DNA of 64,000 bases from an uncultured Alistipes sp. (GCA_938014215.1 CALLRW010000002.1:124001-188000), one strand, 5' to 3'; positions 17,280 through 25,129 are shown, numbered from the stretch's first letter. Translations and numbers: made by a program. The notes: generated from the letters alone by a model not told the origin.

Positions 17280-18185
17280 TCAACGTTTTACGGCCGCGCG
17301 GAGTTTGGCCGAACGGGAGCGGGGGTTTCGTGCGAGCTCCTCGGCCGAAGGGACCACCGCCTTGCGGGTCAACGGTTCGAAGGAGGTCTGCGGACGTCCG
17401 TAGAAGTCCTTCACGACCTCCCCCGCAAAGTTTCCGCTGCGCAGGAAGTTCTTCACCAGCCGGTCTTCGAGCGAATGGTAGGAGATGACGACCAGCCGGC
17501 CGCCCGGACGGAGCACCTTGAGGCTCTGTTCGAGGGCCATCTTGAGCGCCTCCATCTCGCCGTTGACCTCGATGCGCAGCGCCTGGAAGAGCTTCGTAAG
17601 GAACTTCGAGGGATCCTTGGCCGGGGTGCAGGGCTTCACGGCGGCAACCAGTCCGGCCGTCGTCGTCACGGGCTCCGCCTCGCGGGCGCGGACCAGACAG
17701 GCGGCCACCTTCCACGGGGTCTCCACCTCGCCCCAGTCGCCCAGGATGCGGGTCAGCTCCTCGGCCGGGTATCGGTTGACGACATCGGCGGCCGTAAGGC
17801 TTCCGCGCTGGTTCATGCGCATGTCGAGCGGGGCGTCGCCGCGGAACGAGAATCCGCGATCGAGGTCGTCGAAATGGTGGGACGAGACGCCGAGGTCGGC
17901 CAGAATGCCGTCGACCTCGCGGACGCCCCTCAACCGCAGCGCCCCGCGCAGGAATCGGAAGTTGCTCTCGACGTAGTGGAAACGCGCGTCGTCGGGGCAG
18001 TTGGCCCGGGTATCGCGGTCCTGGTCGAATCCGTAGAGGCGTCCTTGGGGGCCGAGCTGGGCCAGAATGCGGCGCGAGTGGCCTCCGCCGCCGAACGTAA
18101 GGTCGGCATAGGTCCCTGCGGGATCGATTCCCAGCAGGTCGACGGACTCCTCCAGCAGGACGGGTGTATGGTATGTTGACATCAT
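17280..18185 (-). CDS. rsmH: 16S rRNA (cytosine1402-N4)-methyltransferase
   Basis: About 301 residues from ATG 18185 (an adjacent ATG at 18182 is equally possible; the in-frame TTG further up is unlikely). SAM-dependent enzyme; motif I region YADLTFGGGGHSRRIL, then LADLGVSSHHFDDLDRGFSFRGDAPLDMRMN, and the C-terminal VISYHSLEDRLVKNFLR block are all intact. It is the first gene of the division cluster; mraZ, often found before it, is not present, since the next gene is divergent. Confidence 0.95.
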   Translation of the reverse strand: MMSTYHTPVLLEESVDLLGIDPAGTYADLTFGGGGHSRRILAQLGPQGRLYGFDQDRDTRANCPDDARFHYVESNFRFLRGALRLRGVREVDGILADLGVSSHHFDDLDRGFSFRGDAPLDMRMNQRGSLTAADVVNRYPAEELTRILGDWGEVETPWKVAACLVRAREAEPVTTTAGLVAAVKPCTPAKDPSKFLTKLFQALRIEVNGEMEALKMALEQSLKVLRPGGRLVVISYHSLEDRLVKNFLRSGNFAGEVVKDFYGRPQTSFEPLTRKAVVPSAEELARNPRSRSAKLRAAVKR

Positions 18186-18213
18186 TGCGGTTGACAAAGG
18201 TCTATTTGGGGTG

Positions 18214-18221
18214 TAAAGTTA
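18214..18221 (-). promoter_or_regulatory. Likely -7 box of the rsmH/division cluster
   Basis: TAACTTTA on the minus strand (one mismatch to TAnnTTTG), 28 bases before rsmH. Confidence 0.45.
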
Positions 18222-18244
18222 GTGCTTTTCTGAAAAAGAATGCC

Positions 18245-18252
18245 TATCTTTG
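18245..18252 (+). promoter_or_regulatory. -7 box of the acyltransferase pair
   Basis: TATCTTTG 24 bases before the first acyltransferase start, in a 91-base divergent region shared with rsmH. Confidence 0.7.
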
Positions 18253-18276
18253 TCGTATTAAATTTTCGCAGACCCC

Positions 18277-19104
18277 ATGCCTCAGATAGACATCGGCGCC
18301 GTACTCCGGGAAAAGGCCCCGCGGGCGGCCCGCTGGATCCCCCGACCGGTCATCGCGTGGCTCCGCCGCACGATCCACGAAAAGGAGATCAACCACATTC
18401 TCGCCAACTACTGGACGCTGCCGCCCCAGGAGTTCATCCGTGCGGCCTTCCGCGAGTGGCAGGTCAGCTACTCGATCCAGGGGCTCGACCGGCTCGACCC
18501 GCGGGGACGCTACCTCTTTGTCTCGAACCACCCCTTCGGGGGGATGGACGGCATGATGCTGGCCGACAAGCTGATCGAGCACTTCGGTGACGCCCGCGTG
18601 GTGGTCAACGACCTGCTGATGCACCTCGAGCCGCTGCGGCCGCTCTGGATCCCGGTCAACAAACACGGCTCGCAGAGTGCGGCCTACGCCCGCAAGTTCG
18701 ACGAGGAGTTCTTCGGCGACCGTCCGATCCTGACCTTCCCGGCGGGACTCTGCTCGCGGACGATCAACGGCCGGGTGACCGACCCCGAATGGAAGATCAG
18801 CTTCCTGAAGAAGGCCTACGCCTCGCAGCGGCAGATCGTTCCGGTCTTCGTCGAGGGTCGCCTGTCGAACTTCTTCTACCGCGTCTACCACCTGCGCAAG
18901 GCGCTGGGCGTGAAGTTCAACATCGAGATGCTGTGGCTTCCCGACGAGATGTTCTCGCAGCAGGGGCGCCATTTCCGCATCGTGGTGGGCGAGCCGATTC
19001 CGGTCGCCGAACTGCAGCGCTGCGGATCGTTGCGCGAACAGGCCGAAGAGGTACGCAAAAAGGCGTATTTTTTGGAAAAAACCCTTGGCAAGTCGGCAAA
19101 ATAG
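18277..19104 (+). CDS. glsA: PlsC-like O-acyltransferase, probable glycine-lipid synthesis (GlsA-type)
   Basis: 275 residues. Lysophospholipid-acyltransferase-family motifs: a variant of the catalytic HX4D block in FVSNHPFGGMDGMM (His-x4-Asp), the KHGSQSAAYARKF region, the PAGLCSR motif for the acyl acceptor, and IVPVFVEGRLSNFFY. No clear membrane helix. In Bacteroides, a GlsA O-acyltransferase acts after the N-acyltransferase GlsB to make glycine (serine-glycine) lipids. The next gene here is a GlsB-type N-acyltransferase, which supports that reading over phosphatidic-acid synthesis. The symbol is assigned by context and motif memory and is not proven. Confidence 0.75.
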   Translation: MPQIDIGAVLREKAPRAARWIPRPVIAWLRRTIHEKEINHILANYWTLPPQEFIRAAFREWQVSYSIQGLDRLDPRGRYLFVSNHPFGGMDGMMLADKLIEHFGDARVVVNDLLMHLEPLRPLWIPVNKHGSQSAAYARKFDEEFFGDRPILTFPAGLCSRTINGRVTDPEWKISFLKKAYASQRQIVPVFVEGRLSNFFYRVYHLRKALGVKFNIEMLWLPDEMFSQQGRHFRIVVGEPIPVAELQRCGSLREQAEEVRKKAYFLEKTLGKSAK

Positions 19105-19116
19105 CGCCAATTGTGG

Positions 19117-19124
19117 TATTTTTG
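19117..19124 (+). promoter_or_regulatory. Possible internal promoter before the N-acyltransferase gene
   Basis: TATTTTTG lies 13 bases before ATG 19138 in the 33-base gap after the O-acyltransferase gene. If used, glsB would have a very short leader or separate expression. Confidence 0.4.
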
Positions 19125-19137
19125 CCGCGTCAAAGCA

Positions 19138-20169
19138 ATGGAAAACAGCATGGAACCCATCATCGAACCCGTCGATCGGGCACTGCTTCTGGCCGAACTG
19201 ACGCCCGCCCGCAAGGTCCGCGACACGCACAAGGCCGGTAACGAAATCTATATCTTCCCGGCTTCGGAGTGTCCGGCGCTGATGCGCGAAATCGGACGGC
19301 TGCGCGAAGAGGCCTTCCGGGGTGCCGGCGGCGGCACGGGCCACGAGGTCGACATCGACGAGGAGGATCTCGCTCCGGACGGCTACTACCAGCTGATCGT
19401 CTGGGACCCCGCCGCGCAGGAGATCGTCGGCGGCTACCGCTTCATCGTCTGCACGACGCCCTATCCGCGCCACCTCTCGACGGAGCACTACTTCCGCTTC
19501 AGCGAACGTTTCCGCAAGAAATACCTGCCCCGCACGATCGAACTCGGCCGCTCGTTCGTACAGCCCGCCTACCAGGCGCGCGCCAACTCGAAGAGCATCT
19601 ACGCGCTGGACAACCTCTGGGACGGTCTCGGGGCACTGATCGTGCTGAATCCCAAGGCGAAATACCTCTTCGGCAAGGTTACCATGTATACCACCTACAA
19701 GGCCGTGGCGCGCAATGCGCTGATCTGGTTCCTGCGCCGCTACTTCCCCGACCGCGAGGGGCTGGTCGAGGGGATCCACCCCATCCAGCTCGATCTGGAC
19801 GACCCCTACTACGAGCAGCTCTTCTCGGGCGAGACCTACATGGAGAACTACCGGATCCTGATCCAGAAGGTGCGGGAGTTCAACGAGAATGTTCCGCCGC
19901 TGATCAACGCCTACATGAATCTCTCGCCGACGATGCGGGTCTTCGACACGGTGTCGAATCCCGATTTCGGCGGGGTGGAGGAGACGGGCATCCTGGTGAC
20001 GATCCGGGACATCTATCCGGAAAAACGGCTCCGTTACACGCGCTGGCAGGGTTGGCGGGCCAACCTGAAGCATCGCCGCGAGGAGTTCAGCGAACAGCTC
20101 CGCGAGCATCTCGAGCGCATCACGAAGAGCACGAAAGGACCCCGAAAGGGCCAAAAGGCCGACAGGTAA
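19138..20169 (+). CDS. glsB: Hemolysin-like GNAT N-acyltransferase, probable glycine-lipid synthesis (GlsB-type)
   Basis: 343 residues from ATG 19138 (a second ATG at 19150; an upstream in-frame TTG falls inside the promoter-like sequence). The middle of the protein has the acyl-ACP-using GNAT/COG3176 features: LREEAFRGAGGGTGHEVDIDE, IVGGYRFIVCTT, ELGRSFVQPAYQ and LFGKVTMYTTYKAVARNALIWFL. This family includes ornithine- and glycine-lipid N-acyltransferases. It would N-acylate glycine with a 3-hydroxy fatty acid, followed by O-acylation by the preceding gene product. The C-terminus is basic and low-complexity (STKGPRKGQKADR). Confidence 0.8.
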   Translation: MENSMEPIIEPVDRALLLAELTPARKVRDTHKAGNEIYIFPASECPALMREIGRLREEAFRGAGGGTGHEVDIDEEDLAPDGYYQLIVWDPAAQEIVGGYRFIVCTTPYPRHLSTEHYFRFSERFRKKYLPRTIELGRSFVQPAYQARANSKSIYALDNLWDGLGALIVLNPKAKYLFGKVTMYTTYKAVARNALIWFLRRYFPDREGLVEGIHPIQLDLDDPYYEQLFSGETYMENYRILIQKVREFNENVPPLINAYMNLSPTMRVFDTVSNPDFGGVEETGILVTIRDIYPEKRLRYTRWQGWRANLKHRREEFSEQLREHLERITKSTKGPRKGQKADR

Positions 20170-20194
20170 CCGGCGGCCAAAGAGTCCGGTCAGC

Positions 20195-20310
20195 GAAACC
20201 GGCCAGCCAAGGCATCCGGCGGGAAAACCGACGGGTGAAACCGGCCAGCCAGGGCATCCGACGGGAAAAACCGACCGGGTGAAACCGGCCAGCCAGGGCC
20301 TCCCCGGCGG
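20195..20310 (+). repeat. Tandem ~42-44-bp repeats in the 3' region of glsB
   Basis: Units start with GAAACCGGCCAGCCARGG at 20195, 20237 and 20281. The first two are 42 and 44 bp, the third is shorter, and a more decayed partial copy precedes at ~20168. The array lies between the glsB stop and a hairpin. No gene is seen in 20170-20628. Confidence 0.92.
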
Positions 20311-20345
20311 GCGGACGATCCGCCCGCTTCGGATCCGTTCCATAC

Positions 20346-20390
20346 AGAGGCGCCCCGTCTTCCGAAGAGTGGAGATGAGGCGCCTCTTTC
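20346..20390 (+). terminator. Probable terminator of the acyltransferase operon
   Basis: AGAGGCGCC (20346-20354) pairs with GGCGCCTCT (20379-20387) over a 24-nt loop, with TTTCT following; loop is long, so the efficiency is uncertain. Confidence 0.55.
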
Positions 20391-20494
20391 TGTCGGATAC
20401 GGCACCGCCCGCCGCGGCCGCTGCGGCCGCGACGCGCCCCCAAACCACACAATCTCACCGCACGATCCCCCCCCTCCCGGAGGGCACAAACACA

Positions 20495-20521
20495 AAAAAT
20501 CCCTGCCCGAAGGCAGGGAAC
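20495..20521 (-). terminator. Terminator of the small Pro/Glu-rich protein gene
   Basis: On the minus strand TCCCTGCC-TTCG-GGCAGGGA followed by T6. Confidence 0.88.
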
Positions 20522-20628
20522 CAGGCAAACAATTGTTTAACTATAAGTAAAGGGGACGGCGGTCAGCGACGATCTCTATCATTCACACTCTCCACACCAG
20601 GATCATCGCTGGCCACCATCCTGATCGG

Positions 20629-20877
20629 TTACTCCTCAACGGGCATCTGCGAATCGGGTTCCGCCGGGGTCTGATCCGAAGACTGGTCCGGGGTCGAGGT
20701 TTCGGGCTGCTGCTCGTCGGGGGTCTGTTCGGGAGCGGACTGCTCTTCGGGAGCGGGCTGCTCTTCGGGAGCGGGCTGCTCCTGCTGGGGAGGTTGCTGT
20801 CCTTCGGGTTCCTGGGCTACGACCAGTCCGCCGGTCATCAACATCATGGCTGCCAACAATACAATCGTCTTTTTCAT
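20629..20877 (-). CDS. Small secreted Pro/Gln/Glu-rich protein
   Basis: 82 residues: a signal peptide of ~21 residues (MKKTIVLLAAMMLMTGGLVVAQ) and a mature part made almost only of P, E, Q, S, T and D, with repeats PAPEEQ/PAPEEQ/SAPEQ. No cysteine and no lipobox, so it is expected to be periplasmic or secreted and unstructured. It has its own terminator and a large bidirectional terminator upstream, so it is a single-gene unit. No family recognised; a wall-associated spacer, a metal or polycation binder, or a decoy for proteases are all open possibilities. Confidence 0.75.
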   Translation of the reverse strand: MKKTIVLLAAMMLMTGGLVVAQEPEGQQPPQQEQPAPEEQPAPEEQSAPEQTPDEQQPETSTPDQSSDQTPAEPDSQMPVEE

Positions 20878-20974
20878 AACTCTAAGTTTTTAACAGGTTG
20901 AACTTTCACTCTCTGGGAACGGGTTATCCGCCGCGTTCTGTCCTCCAAAAGGTCAAGCCGGATGCCAGATTTTC

Positions 20975-21021
20975 AAAAACAGAGGCATCCGACTGATTGT
21001 CAGTCGGATGCCTCTGTTTTT
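20975..21021. terminator. Strong bidirectional terminator
   Basis: Perfect 21-bp inverted repeat AAAAACAGAGGCATCCGACTG / its complement around ATTGT, with A5 and T5 flanks. It ends the minus-strand kinase/regulator operon at 21114. Confidence 0.95.
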
Positions 21022-21113
21022 CGATTTTCAGCCGCCGTGTGGAATCCTGTGGAAAAGCCACAACCGGTGTGGAGATATTCCACACTCCGCCTCCACAACC
21101 GCCCCTGCGGCAG

Positions 21114-22466
21114 CTATTCGATACCGTAGAAATGGAGCTTGTTGTAAAGCGTCTTGCGGTCGATTCCGAGGAGTTTGGCGGCCTGCGACTTGTTGCCGCC
21201 GGCCGCGGCCAACGCCCGCCGGATCTGCTCCTCCTCGGTTGCCGGATCGCGCAGCGAGAGCGATCCGGGAGCGGCAGTCTCCTCGGTCACCTCGCGCGGG
21301 AGGTCGCCGACGGTGACATACTCCCCGGCGGCCAGCAGCGTGGCCGACATGACGCAGTTCTTCAACTGCCGCAGGTTTCCGGGCCAGTCGCAGGCCGTCA
21401 GTGCACGGAGCGCCGCGGCGTCGAAACCGACGATCTGCTTGTCGAGCTCGCGGTTGGCCTGATCGAGAAAGAAGTTGGCAAAGAGGGGAATATCCTCGCG
21501 GCGTTCGCGCAGCGAGGGGACCCGCAGCGTGAAGGAGTTGATGCGGTGGTAGAGGTCGGCGCGGAAGGTACCGCGGGCGATGGCGGCCTCGAGATCCTCG
21601 TTCGTGGCGGCCACCAGACGGATGTCGACCGGGATTTCGCGGTTCGCCCCCACGGGACGGATCCGCCGCTCCTGGAGGGCGCGCAGCAGCTGCACCTGGG
21701 TCTCGTAGGTAAGGTTGCCCACCTCGTCGAGGAAGAGCGTGCCGCCGTCGGCCAGCTCGAAAGCCCCCTTCTTGTCGCTCACGGCGCCGGTGAACGACCC
21801 CTTGACATGGCCGAAGAACTCCGAGGCGGCCAGATCGCGGGGAATGGCGCCGCAGTCGACCGCCACGAAGGGCTTTTCGGCGCGCTTGCTGTACTGGTGA
21901 ATAAGCCGTGCGACATGCTCCTTGCCGGTGCCGCTGGCGCCGTTGACCAGCACCGACATGTTGGTCGGCGCCACCAGCCGGATATACTCGTAGAGCCGCC
22001 GCGAGGCATCGCCGCGCCCCTCGATGTAGTTGAGCTGTGCGGCCGACTCCCTGGGGGCCGGCGAACTGCGCCGCACGGGTTTGGCCGCCGCGGGCTCCTC
22101 CTGCGGACGGTCGAGCGCCTCGCGGATCTTCTTGAGCAGCTCGTCGGGGTTGACCGGCTTGGCCACGTAGTCGCGTGCGCCGAGCTTCATGCAGCGCACG
22201 GCGTTCTGGATCTCGGCATAGCTCGTCATGACGATCACCGGGGCCGCAATTCCCTGCCCGGCCATCCACTGCAGGAGGGCGATACCGTCCTCGTCGGGCA
22301 GCCGCATGTCGCTCAGCACGAGCGAGAATTCGCCCCCGGCAAGGGTTGTCCGGGCCGCCGCCACGGTCGACGCCGTCGCCACCTCGAAACCGCGTTTCGA
22401 GAGCCACGTACGCAGCATCAGGGCAAAGGTGATATCATCGTCTACGATCAGAATTCGTTCCATCAT
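21114..22466 (-). CDS. Sigma-54-dependent response regulator (NtrC family)
   Basis: 450 residues. An N-terminal receiver domain (ILIVDDDITFALML; phospho-acceptor Asp in LVLSDMRLPDEDG; KPVN loop) is followed at ~150-375 by an AAA+ domain. That domain has Walker A GASGTGKE, the sigma-54 contact loop as GSFTGA (usual GAFTGA with A to S), Walker B GGTLFLDEVGNL and arginine-finger region FRADLYHRINSFTLRVPSLRER. A Fis-type helix-turn-helix ends the protein (GGNKSQAAKLLGIDRKTLYNKLHFY). It activates sigma-54 promoters after phosphorylation by the kinase encoded 1 base upstream. Targets are not evident in the window; no convincing -24/-12 site was seen. Confidence 0.94.
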   Translation of the reverse strand: MMERILIVDDDITFALMLRTWLSKRGFEVATASTVAAARTTLAGGEFSLVLSDMRLPDEDGIALLQWMAGQGIAAPVIVMTSYAEIQNAVRCMKLGARDYVAKPVNPDELLKKIREALDRPQEEPAAAKPVRRSSPAPRESAAQLNYIEGRGDASRRLYEYIRLVAPTNMSVLVNGASGTGKEHVARLIHQYSKRAEKPFVAVDCGAIPRDLAASEFFGHVKGSFTGAVSDKKGAFELADGGTLFLDEVGNLTYETQVQLLRALQERRIRPVGANREIPVDIRLVAATNEDLEAAIARGTFRADLYHRINSFTLRVPSLRERREDIPLFANFFLDQANRELDKQIVGFDAAALRALTACDWPGNLRQLKNCVMSATLLAAGEYVTVGDLPREVTEETAAPGSLSLRDPATEEEQIRRALAAAGGNKSQAAKLLGIDRKTLYNKLHFYGIE

Positions 22467-22467
22467 G

Positions 22468-24951
22468 TTACAAATTTAGCGTTTTTTCCGCATCCTCGAC
22501 AATCGACCGGATGCGGGCAAGCGTTTTGCGGAGTTCGCCGCTCCGTTCGGGCCCCAGCATTCCGCCGGCCGCCGGGGAGGCCTCATCGCCGGCCTCGGCC
22601 CGGCGCAGCGCTTCGGCCACGTCACGGGCCCCGAGCATCGTGAAGATCGGGACCATCCTGTGTGCCAGTGCGCGGATCGCGGTCCAATTCCCGTCCCGGA
22701 GCGCCTGCTCCATCTCGCCGGCATTCTCCGCGGTCTGTTCGACAAAGGTACGCAGGATCGTGCGCGCCGCCTCGGCATCGTCACCCGCATAGGCCGTCAG
22801 GGCGCGGAAATCGACCACTGTGGAGGCGGATGCCAGCTCCGGGTCCGGGTTTCGGGGATCTGCCTCCGTACGGCCGGCGACACCCTCCGGCTCCCCGCCT
22901 CCAGCCGCACGCCAGGCCTTCCGAATGGCATCGAGCAGCTCCCGCGACGTGAAGGGTTTTCGCAGACAGCCGGCAAAGCCCCGCTCCGTAAAGTCGGCGG
23001 CATCCATCTCTCCGCGGGCCGAGAGGGCCACCACGGGCAGCGATGCGTCGACCTCGTGCACGGCCTTCAGGACCGTAAAGCCGTCGGCCGCCGGCATCTG
23101 GATATCGGTCAGCACCAGGTCAAAATGCCCCTCGCCGACTACCTTTCGCACATATTCGGGATATTGGCAGCTTTCGGCCGTCAACCCGGCCCGACGGCAC
23201 ATCGCAGCGGTCATCTCCAGCTGCAGCGGATCATCGTCGACCAGCAGCACCCGCAACCGGGGCAGCCCCTCCGCCGCGGGGAGTTGTTCCGCCGCGGGTT
23301 TCGCCTCCGGGACACCCGCGGGCTCGATCCCCGTCAGACTTCCGACAGCCCCCGTCTCGCGGACCGGGACCGTCACGATGAACCGGCTTCCCTCGCCGGG
23401 ACGGCTCTCGAGCGAGATGCGCCCGCCGAGCAGTTTGACCAGCCGGTCGACGATCGACAACCCCAGACCGAACCCGTCGACGCCGCGTGCCGAACTCAGC
23501 CGGACGAATTCGCCGAAGATCCGTTCGCGCTCTTCGCGGGCGATTCCGCGCCCGGTATCGCGCACCGAGAAGATCAGCTCGCCCCGCACGACATCGACCC
23601 GCAGCCGCACCCACCCGCGGTCGGTGAACTTCAGGGCGTTGGAGAGGAGGTTGTCGGCAATCTGACGGATATGGAGGGCATCCCCCTCGACGATCCGTGC
23701 GGCCCCGCCGCCGACCTCGAGCCGCAGTTCCAACCCCTTGGCGGCCGCCGCAGCGGCAAACCCCGCCCGGATCGTATCGAAGAGCTGGGCCGGATTGAAG
23801 ACCACGCGGCTGACCTCGATCTTGTTGATATCCAACCGGTAGAAATCCAACAGGCTGTTGACCAGCGCCAGCAGGTGTTCCGACGACTCCTTCATGTTGC
23901 GCAGATAGAGCCCCTGCCGGCGATCGGTCGTCAGGCGCGACATCAGATCGATATACCCCATCACCGCCCCGAGCGGAGCCTTGATGTCGTGCGTGATGGC
24001 CAGCATCAGCTGTTCGCGGGCGGCCAGCAGGGCCTCCTTTTCGCGGTTGGCGCGTTCGAGTTCGCGGCGGTAGCGGTTTCCGCGGTTGACATCGCGCCAG
24101 AGAATCCCGACGAAGAGGAGCATCAGCACCACCGAACAGGCCGTCACGCCGCCCAGGATGTGGGACGTCCGCCGACGGATGGCCTCCGAACGGTGAATCC
24201 GCCGCATGAGCAGCGCCGTATCCTCGGCCTCGTAGTCGAGGATCAGGCTGTAGATCTTCATGTTGACCAGGTCGTTGCTGTAGCTCAGGCGGAGTCCTTC
24301 GCGCCAGGCGCGGTCGTAGATCGAGAGGCGGTTGCTCGTCACGCTGTCCTGGAGGGCCTGGAGGACCAGTTCGATCGTATCGCGGACCACCCCGGCGGGC
24401 AGCATCGACCCTCCGGAGCCGCGTTCCCGCACCGCACGCCCGGTCGTATCGCGCCGCACGCTGCGGCGGAAGGGGATCGTATCGCCTGCAATGCTGGCCT
24501 GCGGACCGATGAATTCGCGGATGCTCTTGTCGAGCAGTCCGGCCGTCGATCCGGCGCGGATGGTCCGCCGCAGGCTGAGCGTGCGGCGCTCCTTGTCGGC
24601 CAGTAGCCGGGTAATGCTGTCCAGGCGCATCGTCTGCAGGGAGTCCTCCTCGGTGGAGAGTGCACGCAGCGAATCGATGCAGTCCCTGACGGTGCGCAGT
24701 TCGCGGCGGTAACGGTTCTCGTAGGAGAGGTATCCGGCGATCATCAGCTGTCCGTAGCTTTCGGCCTGATAGAGGTGGTAGAGGGTGCGGTTGACGGCCG
24801 TGCGTTTGGTGTGGAGGAGGGCGTAGTCGCTGTCGGGCCGCGAGAAGCGTACCACGGCGCGATAGACATAGGCGATGGCGAGGATACTGACGGCCACGAG
24901 CAGCACATATCCCGCCACGATCTTGGTTTTGACGAATTTGGACTCCTTCAC
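22468..24951 (-). CDS. Hybrid sensor histidine kinase with receiver and HPt domains
   Basis: About 827 residues from GTG 24951, taken as start because the codon sits before KESKFVKTKIVAGYVLLV and a promoter immediately precedes it; a farther in-frame TTG forms part of the -33 box. Membrane helix 1 (~10-33) and helix 2 (GGVTACSVVLMLLFVGILW, ~268-290) enclose a ~230-residue helical periplasmic sensor. Then HisKA (H-box AITHDIKAPLGAVMGYIDLM), HATPase (NLLSNALKF; DTGRGI; GFGLGLSIVDRL), receiver (LVDDDPLQLEMT; VLTDIQMP; Lys in RKPFTSREL) and a C-terminal HPt (LAHRMVPIFTMLGA). It overlaps functionally with the regulator gene 1 base downstream: a four-step phosphorelay. Confidence 0.9.
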   Translation of the reverse strand: MKESKFVKTKIVAGYVLLVAVSILAIAYVYRAVVRFSRPDSDYALLHTKRTAVNRTLYHLYQAESYGQLMIAGYLSYENRYRRELRTVRDCIDSLRALSTEEDSLQTMRLDSITRLLADKERRTLSLRRTIRAGSTAGLLDKSIREFIGPQASIAGDTIPFRRSVRRDTTGRAVRERGSGGSMLPAGVVRDTIELVLQALQDSVTSNRLSIYDRAWREGLRLSYSNDLVNMKIYSLILDYEAEDTALLMRRIHRSEAIRRRTSHILGGVTACSVVLMLLFVGILWRDVNRGNRYRRELERANREKEALLAAREQLMLAITHDIKAPLGAVMGYIDLMSRLTTDRRQGLYLRNMKESSEHLLALVNSLLDFYRLDINKIEVSRVVFNPAQLFDTIRAGFAAAAAAKGLELRLEVGGGAARIVEGDALHIRQIADNLLSNALKFTDRGWVRLRVDVVRGELIFSVRDTGRGIAREERERIFGEFVRLSSARGVDGFGLGLSIVDRLVKLLGGRISLESRPGEGSRFIVTVPVRETGAVGSLTGIEPAGVPEAKPAAEQLPAAEGLPRLRVLLVDDDPLQLEMTAAMCRRAGLTAESCQYPEYVRKVVGEGHFDLVLTDIQMPAADGFTVLKAVHEVDASLPVVALSARGEMDAADFTERGFAGCLRKPFTSRELLDAIRKAWRAAGGGEPEGVAGRTEADPRNPDPELASASTVVDFRALTAYAGDDAEAARTILRTFVEQTAENAGEMEQALRDGNWTAIRALAHRMVPIFTMLGARDVAEALRRAEAGDEASPAAGGMLGPERSGELRKTLARIRSIVEDAEKTLNL

Positions 24952-24956
24952 GGGGC

Positions 24957-24987
24957 CAAAGATAGGGAATCTTCCGCTCCCGGGCAA
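24957..24987 (-). promoter_or_regulatory. Promoter of the kinase/regulator operon
   Basis: On the minus strand GTTG (around 24988-24985), 20 bases, then TATCTTTG (24964-24957). This is the Bacteroidota -33/-7 arrangement. The -7 box ends only 5 bases before the GTG start, implying a leaderless or nearly leaderless mRNA. Confidence 0.65.
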
Positions 24988-25046
24988 CTCTCCACCCGCC
25001 CTGCAGCCGCGCCAAGCGGGGCCGGCGATGAAGATACCGTTAAAAT

Positions 25047-25065
25047 TTTATCGAAAAACGATAAA
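25047..25065. promoter_or_regulatory. Palindromic operator candidate upstream of the ABC operon
   Basis: TTTATCG-AAAAA-CGATAAA, perfect 7-bp arms. It ends 5 bases before the -33 TTTG of the ABC promoter. The same palindrome (spacer AGAAA) recurs at 50009-50027 with identical geometry. Confidence 0.75.
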
Positions 25066-25070
25066 TATTT

Positions 25071-25100
25071 TTTGATATTCAAAATTTGTTTCTATATTTG
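25071..25100 (+). promoter_or_regulatory. Promoter of the ABC exporter operon
   Basis: TTTG (25071-25074), 18 bases, TATATTTG (25093-25100), 29 bases before the ATP-binding-protein start. Confidence 0.8.
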
Positions 25101-25129
25101 CGGTTGTAACGATCCGAAAACTTACGCTC

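Noticed and set aside
21114..25100. Search for a sigma-54 (-24/-12) promoter near the NtrC-type regulator
   Set aside because: No convincing GG-N10-GC site in non-coding DNA of this part; the operons here carry housekeeping TAnnTTTG boxes.
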